Origin: Clostridiales bacterium
Lineage (GTDB): Bacteria > Bacillota > Clostridia > Oscillospirales > Oscillospiraceae
Direction: 5' to 3'
Length of the DNA: 7,066 nt
Assembly (NCBI GenBank): GCA_020861055.1
Contig: JAJBTD010000222.1
Location: 1 to 7,066, forward strand
The notes under the pieces were generated by a model. That model worked only from the letters and a program-made list of their open reading frames with translations. It was not told where the DNA came from and made no database searches. The translations under genes and the position numbers were made by a program. Positions 1-5,416 of the stretch are shown here, in pieces; position 1 is the stretch's first letter; each line of letters opens with the position of its first letter.

Positions 1-602
1 ATCTCTTTGTAAATCTGGGGGGACTGGCCCAGAAACGCCTTTCGGTTTAAGTATTCCAGGCGAAAGATATTGCTGCCCCCCTCTGCCCCGGCGTGGACAA
101 TCTTGGGGGTGTGGATCTCGGTAAAGCCCTCTCCGGAGAGATACTCCCGGAAGGCCCGGCCCAGGCCCTCCTGAATTTTGAACACGGAGCGCTTTCTCAG
201 GTTGCGCAGCACCACCGGCCGCAAGGCCAGCTCGGTGTCCAGGTTCAAATCCAGCTTCCACTTGTTCACCGGCACGGGCATGGGCTCCGCCGGGGAGGAG
301 AGCACCTGAATGTCCTCCACCTGAATTTCCATCCCTCCCGGCGCCCTCCGCTCCCGGCAGAGGGTCCCGGTGACGACGACGGCGGACTCCTCGCTCACAT
401 TCGACAGATCGGCCCCTGCGCCGCACACGCACTGGAGCACCCCGTCCCGCTTCCGCAGAGTCAGAAAGGTCAGCCCCTCTCCCATGGGCCGCTTGCTGTG
501 TACTGCCCCGTGGACGGTGACGCTCTGTCCGTCGTATGCTCCCGTTTTCAGCTCGGACAGCTCCAGCCGTCCGGTTTCCAGCGTTCCGGTCACAAATTTC
601 AT
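1..602 (-). CDS. aspS: Archaeal-type aspartyl-tRNA synthetase, probably non-discriminating (aspartate--tRNA(Asp/Asn) ligase), N-terminal 200 codons, cut by the left window edge
   Basis: Class II aminoacyl-tRNA synthetase that charges tRNA(Asp), and probably tRNA(Asn), with aspartate in the cytoplasm. I translated this frame by hand: it is open from ATG at 602 to the edge. Residues ~1-105 form the anticodon-binding OB fold (GAVHSKRPMGEGLTFLTLR at 32-50). A linker leads into the catalytic domain, with class II motif 1 around GFTEIHTPKI and the AspRS hallmarks EGGSNIF and FLGQSPQIYK close to the edge. These last motifs match the short archaeal/eukaryotic AspRS type and not the long bacterial type with its GAD insertion. 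His35 and Pro88 fall where discriminating archaeal AspRS has Trp26 and Lys85; the His/Pro pair is known from non-discriminating enzymes. Asp-tRNA(Asn) would then be amidated by GatCAB, not seen here. The start is supported by GAGGAGGAG six bases upstream. AsnRS is less likely because of the EGG...QSPQ signature. Confidence 0.93.
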   Translation of the reverse strand, partial: MKFVTGTLETGRLELSELKTGAYDGQSVTVHGAVHSKRPMGEGLTFLTLRKRDGVLQCVCGAGADLSNVSEESAVVVTGTLCRERRAPGGMEIQVEDIQVLSSPAEPMPVPVNKWKLDLNLDTELALRPVVLRNLRKRSVFKIQEGLGRAFREYLSGEGFTEIHTPKIVHAGAEGGSNIFRLEYLNRKAFLGQSPQIYKE

Positions 603-608
603 TTCCAG

Positions 609-617
609 CTCCTCCTC
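609..617 (-). promoter_or_regulatory. Ribosome binding site of the AspRS gene
   Basis: GAGGAGGAG on the minus strand lies six bases before the ATG at 602. It is a near-perfect Shine-Dalgarno sequence and fixes that ATG as the start. Confidence 0.85.
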
Positions 618-620
618 ATA

Positions 621-636
621 CCAATTCCCCAATTCC
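621..636 (-). repeat. Tandem 8-bp repeat (two copies of GGAATTGG) in the untranslated region before AspRS
   Basis: Two exact adjacent copies, 621-628 and 629-636, lie between the T-box terminator and the ribosome binding site. No function can be assigned. It may be a simple duplication. Confidence 0.6.
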
Positions 637-662
637 TGATGCAGTATACTCGTCCGGAGCAT

Positions 663-697
663 AGAAAAACGTCCCGGACTGTCGTTCAGTCCGGGAC
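663..697 (-). terminator. Intrinsic terminator of the T-box riboswitch
   Basis: On the minus strand an 11-bp perfect hairpin (arms 687-697 and 671-681, GTCCCGGACTG with its complement) encloses a 5-base loop and is followed by GTTTTTCT. This is a classic Rho-independent terminator. Its 5' arm shares bases 693-697 with the 3' arm of the antiterminator, so only one of the two can form. Confidence 0.95.
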
Positions 698-726
698 GGA
701 AAAACACTCTCTCCGTGGTACCACCC
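693..726 (-). promoter_or_regulatory. T-box antiterminator
   Basis: The conserved T-box GGGTGGTACCACGG occupies 713-726. It can fold as GGG paired with CCC (693-695) and ACGG paired with CCGT (696-699), leaving the seven-base bulge UGGUACC. The UGGU part would pair with the 3' NCCA end of an uncharged tRNA. This fold disrupts the terminator hairpin and lets RNA polymerase continue into the AspRS gene. Confidence 0.93.
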
Positions 727-830
727 GAATTGCGCTGGCCCCGTTGTCAGCACCACTTTGAACTCCTTAACGCAGAGATACGGGAGACCCTCCTGGCCCT
801 GTGAACCACTCGAATCCCCGGCTCCGGGGC

Positions 831-833
831 GTT
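831..833 (-). promoter_or_regulatory. Putative specifier codon AAC (Asn) of the T-box
   Basis: In the Stem I fold, AAC lies at the 3' side of the internal loop, followed by G and then the CCCC strand of the lower helix, the usual placement of a specifier and its conserved purine. The downstream AspRS of non-discriminating type fits an Asn signal. The AGUA/GAA loop-E sequence often seen in specifier loops is not obvious, so the register could be wrong. Confidence 0.55.
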
Positions 834-932
834 GCGCCGCTTCCCACTGTGGACAGGGCTTTCAGCCGGTGGCCCCGTTTCTCTGACACAGCTTGCGGAA
901 GGACGATCCCCTTCTCAGCCTTTGTTGCGGTT

Positions 933-961
933 ATTATAGCGGCTCTATCGAATCTTGTCAA
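933..961 (-). promoter_or_regulatory. Sigma-70/SigA-type promoter of the AspRS T-box unit
   Basis: TTGACA at 956-961 and TATAAT at 933-938 are separated by exactly 17 bases, matching consensus at all twelve positions. Transcription should start around 925-927, a few bases before T-box Stem I. This promoter makes the AspRS gene independent of the trp operon. Confidence 0.92.
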
Positions 962-993
962 GGGGGAAATTTTGCCGGGTAAAGCGATAGAGC
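942..993. repeat. 9-bp inverted repeat flanking the -35 box of the AspRS promoter
   Basis: GCTCTATCG at 942-950 and its exact reverse complement CGATAGAGC at 985-993 are separated by 34 bases. One arm lies inside the spacer between -35 and -10, the other upstream of -35. No T-tract follows, so it does not look like a terminator. It could be a paired operator or chance. Confidence 0.6.
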
Positions 994-1011
994 GGTAAAG
1001 TGAGACGCGCC

Positions 1012-1794
1012 CTACAGGTCGGCGATGGCCGCCTTCATCTCCCGGACGAACGCCGCCACATGGGGGACGGCCTCCCGGCCATATTGGGCGACGATGCGGA
1101 CGATGGCGGAGCCGACGATGACCCCGTCGGCGGACTGGGCCATCTTGCGGGCGGTCTCCGGATTGGAGATGCCGAAGCCGATGCAGGCGGGGATGTCCTT
1201 CGCCTCTTTGACCAGCCGCACCATGGCGGCCACGTCGGTGGTGATCTGGCTGCGGACGCCGGTGACGCCCAGGGAGGAGACGCAGTAGACGAAGCCCTCC
1301 GCGTCGGCGGCGATGGTCTTGATGCGCTGGTGGCTGGTGGGGGCGATGAGGCTGACCAGCTCCAGGCCGTACTTCCGGCAGGCGGGAGCGAAGTCCCCCT
1401 TTTCCTCAAAGGGCACGTCGGGGAGAATCAGCCCCTGCATCCCGGCCTCGGCGGCCCGGGCACAGAACTTTTCCGTTCCATAGTGGTAGACCACGTTGGC
1501 GTAGGTCATGAACACCATGGGGACGGTGATGCCGTCCTCCTTCCGCAGGGTCTCCGCCAGGGCGAACACGTCGTCGGTGGTGCAGCCGTTGGAGAGGGCG
1601 CGGAGGTTGGCCCCCTGGATGACGGGGCCTTCGGCGGTGGGGTCGGAGAAGGGGATGCCCAGCTCGACCAAATCCGCGCCGCTTTCCACCATGGCGCAGA
1701 CCAGTTTGCGGGTGGTCTCCAGGTCCGGGTCCCCGCAGGTGATGAAGGGGATAAAAGCCTTGCCGTTCTGGAAGGCGTCAGCAATTTTAATCAT
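1012..1794 (-). CDS. trpA: Tryptophan synthase alpha subunit
   Basis: Cleaves indole-3-glycerol phosphate to indole and glyceraldehyde-3-phosphate; indole is channelled to TrpB in the alpha2beta2 complex. The 260-residue TIM-barrel protein has normal family length. Signatures are FITCGDPD (17-24), the catalytic ELGIPFSDP (44-52, with Glu44 equivalent to Glu49 of the enteric enzyme), the mobile-loop GVTGVRS, and the phosphate-binding GFGIS and GSAIV near the C-terminus. The second catalytic acid, Asp60 in the enteric enzyme, is Glu55 here (TAEGP instead of ADGP). ATG at 1794 is chosen because it gives the canonical N-terminus, has GGAGGAG seven bases upstream, and overlaps the trpB stop by eight bases, which suggests translational coupling. 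The same frame is open up to 1995, but that part has no TrpA similarity and lies in trpB. It is the last gene of the operon. Confidence 0.97.
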   Translation of the reverse strand: MIKIADAFQNGKAFIPFITCGDPDLETTRKLVCAMVESGADLVELGIPFSDPTAEGPVIQGANLRALSNGCTTDDVFALAETLRKEDGITVPMVFMTYANVVYHYGTEKFCARAAEAGMQGLILPDVPFEEKGDFAPACRKYGLELVSLIAPTSHQRIKTIAADAEGFVYCVSSLGVTGVRSQITTDVAAMVRLVKEAKDIPACIGFGISNPETARKMAQSADGVIVGSAIVRIVAQYGREAVPHVAAFVREMKAAIADL

Positions 1795-2974
1795 CGTACA
1801 GCTCCTCCCCCCGGTAGCGGGCCATGGCCGCGCAGTCCTTGTCACCACGACCGGAGAGGGTGATGACGATGATCTGGTCTTTGTCCATGGTCGGGGCAAT
1901 TTTGATGGCGTGGGCCACGGCGTGGGCCGATTCGATGGCCGGGATGATGCCCTCGGTGCGGCTGAGATACTCAAAGGCGCAGACGGCCTCCTCATCGGTG
2001 ACGGGGACGTACTCCGCCCGCCCGATGTCGTGGAGCCAGGCGTGCTCCGGCCCTACGCCGGGGTAGTCCAGCCCGGCGGAGATGGAGTACACCGGGGCGA
2101 TCTGGCCGTACTCGTCCTGGCAGAAATAGCTCTTCATGCCGTGGAAGATACCCAGACTGCCGGTGTTGATGGTGGCGGCAGTCTCCCAGGTGTCGATGCC
2201 CCGGCCTGCGGCCTCGCAGCCGATGAGCTTCACGTCCTTGTCGTTGATGAAGTGGTAGAAGGAGCCGATGGCGTTGGAGCCGCCCCCCACGCAGGCCAGC
2301 ACCACATCGGGCAGACGGCCCTCCGCCTCCAGGATCTGCTGCTTCATCTCCTGAGAGATGACGGCCTGGAAGTCCCGAACGATGGTGGGGAAGGGGTGAG
2401 GTCCCATGCAGGAGCCCATGAGGTAGTGGGTGTCGGCGATGCGGTTGGTCCACTCCCGCATACACTCGGAGACGGCGTCCTTCAGGGTGGCGGTGCCGGT
2501 CTCCACGCCGTGGACCCGGGCGCCCATCAGCCGCATCCGGAACACGTTCAGGGCCTGCCGCTCCATGTCCACCTTGCCCATGTACACGTCGCACTCCATG
2601 CCCAGATAGGCCGCCACGGTGGCGGTGGCGACGCCGTGCTGCCCCGCGCCGGTCTCGGCGATGAGGCGGGTCTTGCCCATCTTTTTCGCCAGCAGGGCCT
2701 GCCCCAGGGCGTTGTTGATCTTGTGGGCCCCGGTGTGGTTCAGGTCCTCCCGTTTCAGGTAAATTTTTGCCCCGCCCAGATCCTTCGTCATCCGCTCTGC
2801 ATAGTAGAGGTTGGAGGGGCGATTGGCGTATTGGGTGAACAGCTGGTGCAGCTCCGCCTGGAACTGCGGGTCGTCTTGATAGTGGTTATAGGCCTCCTCC
2901 AGCTCGATGACAGCGTTCATCAGCGTCTCCGGGATGTACTGCCCGCCGTGGATGCCAAAACGTCCGTTGGACAT
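1787..2974 (-). CDS. trpB: Tryptophan synthase beta subunit
   Basis: PLP enzyme that joins indole and L-serine to give L-tryptophan, working with TrpA. It has 395 residues, the usual length for the TrpB1 type. The Schiff-base lysine is Lys85 in HTGAHKINN, the catalytic Glu is Glu107 in LIAETGAGQHG, the PLP phosphate loop is GGGSN (230-234), GLDYPGVGPEH is at 301-311, and Ser375 in SGRGDKD contacts the pyridine nitrogen. The N-terminal FGIHGGQYIPETL is typical. ATG at 2974 is preceded by AGAAAGAAGG with a 6-base gap. It begins 31 bases after the trpF stop, the widest gap in this operon, where I see neither terminator nor a convincing promoter. No key residue is missing. Confidence 0.98.
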   Translation of the reverse strand: MSNGRFGIHGGQYIPETLMNAVIELEEAYNHYQDDPQFQAELHQLFTQYANRPSNLYYAERMTKDLGGAKIYLKREDLNHTGAHKINNALGQALLAKKMGKTRLIAETGAGQHGVATATVAAYLGMECDVYMGKVDMERQALNVFRMRLMGARVHGVETGTATLKDAVSECMREWTNRIADTHYLMGSCMGPHPFPTIVRDFQAVISQEMKQQILEAEGRLPDVVLACVGGGSNAIGSFYHFINDKDVKLIGCEAAGRGIDTWETAATINTGSLGIFHGMKSYFCQDEYGQIAPVYSISAGLDYPGVGPEHAWLHDIGRAEYVPVTDEEAVCAFEYLSRTEGIIPAIESAHAVAHAIKIAPTMDKDQIIVITLSGRGDKDCAAMARYRGEELYDD

Positions 2975-3005
2975 GAGATACCTTCTTTCTGATTGGACGG
3001 TCGGT

Positions 3006-3608
3006 TTAATTGCCTCGTGCGGCTTGTACCGCCGCCAAAATCTTTTCCCGGTCCTTCCAGCCCTCCGTCTCCACGCCGGAGGACAGGTCCACCCCCCAGG
3101 GGGAGAGCTGCTCCAGGGCCTGGGGAATGTTCTCCGGGGTCAGTCCCCCCGCCAGCAGCCAGGGCCGGTCCAGAGGCCGGGAGAGCAGGCTCCAGTCGAA
3201 GCTTTGCCCGGTGCCGTAGCCGTTGTCCAGCAGGATGAGGTCGGCGGGGCTGTCCGCCGCCCGGCTCAGGTCGTCCTCCGAGCGCACCTTGAAGGCCTTC
3301 CACACCGGCTTGCCCGTCTCACGGGCCACCAGGCGCACCGTCTCCGGCGTCTCGTGGCCGTGGAGCTGGACGATGTCGATGGCCCCGCTGCGGACGGGAG
3401 CCAAAATCTCCTCCAACGGCTGGTCTACGAACACCCCCACGGTGGGGATGGCGGGGTCCAGCCTCCGGCGCAGCTCCAGCGCCTGCTCCGGGGTGATGTA
3501 CCGGCGGCTGTGGGGCCAGAGGATAAAACCGGCGTAGTCCGGCACGGTCTCGTTTACATAATCTGCGTCGATCTCCCGCCTCAGACCGCAAATTTTGATT
3601 TTGCTCAT
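3006..3608 (-). CDS. trpF: Phosphoribosylanthranilate isomerase
   Basis: Performs the Amadori rearrangement of phosphoribosylanthranilate to CdRP, the step before TrpC. It is a single-domain TIM barrel of 200 residues, normal length for a stand-alone TrpF. The catalytic base is Cys7 in KIKICGLR, and the general acid is Asp128 in ILLDNGYGTG. GGLTPENI (154-161) and VDLSSGVE (173-180) form the C-terminal phosphate-binding part. ATG at 3608 overlaps the trpC stop as ATGA and has GGAGGT six bases upstream, inside the end of trpC. The same frame is open to 3731, but that extension lies inside trpC and is not TrpF-like. Here trpF is separate from trpC, unlike the fused enteric gene. Confidence 0.97.
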   Translation of the reverse strand: MSKIKICGLRREIDADYVNETVPDYAGFILWPHSRRYITPEQALELRRRLDPAIPTVGVFVDQPLEEILAPVRSGAIDIVQLHGHETPETVRLVARETGKPVWKAFKVRSEDDLSRAADSPADLILLDNGYGTGQSFDWSLLSRPLDRPWLLAGGLTPENIPQALEQLSPWGVDLSSGVETEGWKDREKILAAVQAARGN

Positions 3609-4396
3609 TGGGCCACCTCCCGCAGTCGGGCCAGGAAGGCGGCACGGTCGTTGGAGCGCATCAGACTCTCTCCGATCAGCACCGCGTCCGCCCCGGCGGA
3701 GCGGAGACCGGCGGCGTCCTCCGGCGTCCACACCCCGGACTCGGCCACATACACCGCCTCCGGGGGGATACAGTCCCGGAGCCGGGCGGCGTTGGTCAAG
3801 TCCACGGAGAAGTCCTTCAAATTCCGGTTGTTCACCCCGATGAGGGTGGCCCCCGCCTGGACGGCGGAGCGAATTTCCCCCTCGTCGTGGGTCTCCACCA
3901 GAGCGGCCAGGCCCAGCTGATGGCAGATGTCCAGATACCGGGCCAGAGTGTGGGTATCCAAAAGGGCGCAGATGAGCAGCACACAGTTGGCTCCCAGCAG
4001 CTTTGCCTGATAAATCTGGTACTCGTCCACCACGAAGTCCTTGCGCAGCATGGGGAGATAGACCGCCTGCCGCACCTCCCGGAAGATCTGGTCAGACCCC
4101 AGGAACCACTTTGGCTCGGTGAGGCAGGAGATGCAGTCCGCTCCCGCCGCCTCGTAGTCTAAGGCGATCTCCAGATAGGGGAAGTCCGGGGAGATGAGCC
4201 CCTTGGAGGGGGAGGCCTTTTTCAGCTCACAGATGACGCTGAGCCCCGGCTTGCGCAGGGCGGCGTCAAAGGCGGCGCCGTCGGCAATGCCCCCCTGACA
4301 GCACAGCTCCTGGAGCACGTCCAGGGAGTTCTCCTCGCTGTCCCGCAGCACCCGCTCCCTCGCGTGGTCCGCCAGGGCGTCCAGGATATTGCTCAT
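3605..4396 (-). CDS. trpC: Indole-3-glycerol phosphate synthase
   Basis: Closes the indole ring: CdRP to indole-3-glycerol phosphate, CO2 and water. The TIM barrel has 263 residues, the usual length. Visible active-site motifs are ICELKKASPSKG (55-66, Glu57 and Lys59), LTEPKWFLGS (92-101), LRKDF with Lys119, LVETH with Glu168, GVNNRNL with Asn189, and VAESGV with Glu219 and Ser220, followed by the phosphate-binding GADAVLIGESLM. All expected catalytic residues are present. ATG at 4396 overlaps the trpD stop as ATGA, with GGGAG eight bases before it. The gene overlaps trpF in the same way, so trpD-trpC-trpF are probably coupled in translation. Confidence 0.97.
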   Translation of the reverse strand: MSNILDALADHARERVLRDSEENSLDVLQELCCQGGIADGAAFDAALRKPGLSVICELKKASPSKGLISPDFPYLEIALDYEAAGADCISCLTEPKWFLGSDQIFREVRQAVYLPMLRKDFVVDEYQIYQAKLLGANCVLLICALLDTHTLARYLDICHQLGLAALVETHDEGEIRSAVQAGATLIGVNNRNLKDFSVDLTNAARLRDCIPPEAVYVAESGVWTPEDAAGLRSAGADAVLIGESLMRSNDRAAFLARLREVAQ

Positions 4397-5415
4397 CGGT
4401 TGGACTCCCGGATGAGGGCCTGGAGCTTTTCATAGGCCGCTCCGGAGTCGATGAGCTGACCCGCCAGCTTCACGCCCTCGGCAATGGAGGGAGCCTTTTC
4501 TGCGACATACAGGGCGGAACCGGCGTTCAGCAGCACCACGTCCCGCTTGGGGCCGGTGAGCTTGCCGGTGAGGATGTCGGTGACGATTTTGGCGTTCTCC
4601 TCCGGCGTGCCGCCCTCGATGTCCTTTTTCGTGGCGCGGGTCAGGCCGAAGTCCTCCGGCTGGAGGATATAGCTGTAATACTCCCCGTCGTGGAATTCGC
4701 AGACGGAGGTGGGGGCGCTGATGGACAGCTCATCCAGCTTATCCTGGCCGTGGACCACCATGCCACGCTTCACGCCCAGACTGGTGAGCACCCGTGCCAG
4801 AGGCTCCACCAGATATTCGTCATAGACCCCCAGCAGCTCATAGTAGGGCTTGGCGGGGTTGGAGATGGGGCCGAGGATGTTGAACACAGTGCGGAAGCCC
4901 AGCTCCTTGCGGATGGCCCCCACATATTTCATGGCGGGGTGGAACCGCTGGGCGAACATGAAGCAGATGCCGATCTCCTGGAGCAGACGGGCGCAGGTCT
5001 CCGGCCCCTCCTGGATGTTGACCCCCAGGGCCTCCAGACAGTCGGCGGTGCCGCAGCTGGAGGAGGCGGCACGGTTGCCGTGCTTGGCCACCTTCACCCC
5101 GCCTGCCGCCATGACGAACATGGAGGTGGTGGAGATGTTGAAGCTGTGGGCGTTGTCGCCGCCGGTGCCCACGATCTCCATGGTGTGCAGCCCGCCGCTG
5201 TCCACCGGCACGGCCAGCTCGCTCATGGCGGCGGCGCAGCCGGAGATCTCGTCGGCGGTCTCCGCCTTGGCGCTCTTGGTGGAGAGGGCCGCCAGGAAGG
5301 CGGAGGTCTGGGTGGGAGTGGTCTCCCCCCGCATGATCTCGCCCATCACCTGATACGCCTCGTCATAGGTCAGGTCTTCCTTGTTCACGATTTTCACAAT
5401 AGCCTCTTTGATCAT
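4393..5415 (-). CDS. trpD: Anthranilate phosphoribosyltransferase
   Basis: Transfers phosphoribose from PRPP to anthranilate. The 340-residue protein is of normal length, with a helical N-terminal domain and an alpha/beta domain of the nucleoside phosphorylase-like class. Motifs are the PRPP-binding GTGGD (83-87), NISTTS (93-98), KHGNRA (111-116), the anthranilate-site HPAMK (159-163), FRTVFNILGPISNP (174-187) and the Mg-binding DE pair (228-229). The loop after KHGNRA reads SSSCGTAD, where many homologues have a Lys at the third position (Ser120 here). The start at 5415 gives the canonical N-terminus, lies one base after the trpG stop and has GGAGGT seven bases upstream (5423-5428). The open frame reaches 5469, but those 18 extra codons lie within trpG. 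There is no glutaminase fusion; TrpG is separate. Confidence 0.97.
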   Translation of the reverse strand: MIKEAIVKIVNKEDLTYDEAYQVMGEIMRGETTPTQTSAFLAALSTKSAKAETADEISGCAAAMSELAVPVDSGGLHTMEIVGTGGDNAHSFNISTTSMFVMAAGGVKVAKHGNRAASSSCGTADCLEALGVNIQEGPETCARLLQEIGICFMFAQRFHPAMKYVGAIRKELGFRTVFNILGPISNPAKPYYELLGVYDEYLVEPLARVLTSLGVKRGMVVHGQDKLDELSISAPTSVCEFHDGEYYSYILQPEDFGLTRATKKDIEGGTPEENAKIVTDILTGKLTGPKRDVVLLNAGSALYVAEKAPSIAEGVKLAGQLIDSGAAYEKLQALIRESNR

Positions 5416-5416
5416 T

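Larger units (their letters stand above)
663..926 (-). promoter_or_regulatory. T-box riboswitch leader, best read as tRNA(Asn)-specific
   Basis: This roughly 260-base leader precedes the AspRS gene and senses uncharged tRNA. From 5' to 3' it shows a Stem I closed by GGCU (917-920) with AGCC (820-823), a purine-rich internal loop (GAGAA, 912-916) resembling the Stem I K-turn, GGGG (908-911) paired with CCCC (826-829), and then the specifier loop. Upper Stem I pairs CUUCC with GGAAG and CUGUG with CACAG, and carries an AGAGA element near 880-884. The trinucleotide just before the lower helix is AAC (831-833), followed by a purine: an Asn codon. A linker and probable Stem III lead to the T-box, antiterminator and terminator. 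The T-box itself is certain; the specifier assignment is a hand fold and less so. The leader fills most of the 410-base gap between AspRS and trpA. Confidence 0.94.

Noticed and set aside
609..660. Sequestration of the AspRS ribosome binding site by GCTCC (656-660) pairing with GGAGC
   Set aside because: Only five base pairs over a long loop; too weak to claim, and the T-box already explains regulation.
93..761. Plus-strand open frame of 222 codons opposite AspRS and the T-box
   Set aside because: It runs across both a coding region and the structured leader of the opposite strand; both of those have strong independent support.
736..879. Direct repeat AACGGGGCCA at 870-879 and 736-745 within the T-box leader
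   Set aside because: Both copies fall in Stem I and the Stem III/linker region of a GC-rich structured RNA; a 10-base match there is not compelling without conservation data.
767..961. Possible 64-codon leader peptide on the minus strand in front of AspRS
   Set aside because: It would begin with TTG inside the -35 box, upstream of the transcription start, has no ribosome binding site on the transcript, and covers T-box Stem I.
1795..1995. Upstream extension of trpA, and similar extensions of trpF (to 3731), trpD (to 5469) and trpG (to 6061)
   Set aside because: The extra residues lie inside the preceding gene and lack family similarity; good ribosome binding sites stand before the internal ATGs chosen.
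1508..2992. Very long open frame on the plus strand opposite trpB and trpA (494 codons), and a second at 1000-1863
   Set aside because: Low-complexity Gly/Ala/Val/His/Asp-rich translations, antisense to clearly real genes; a product of GC-rich codon bias. No family signature seen.
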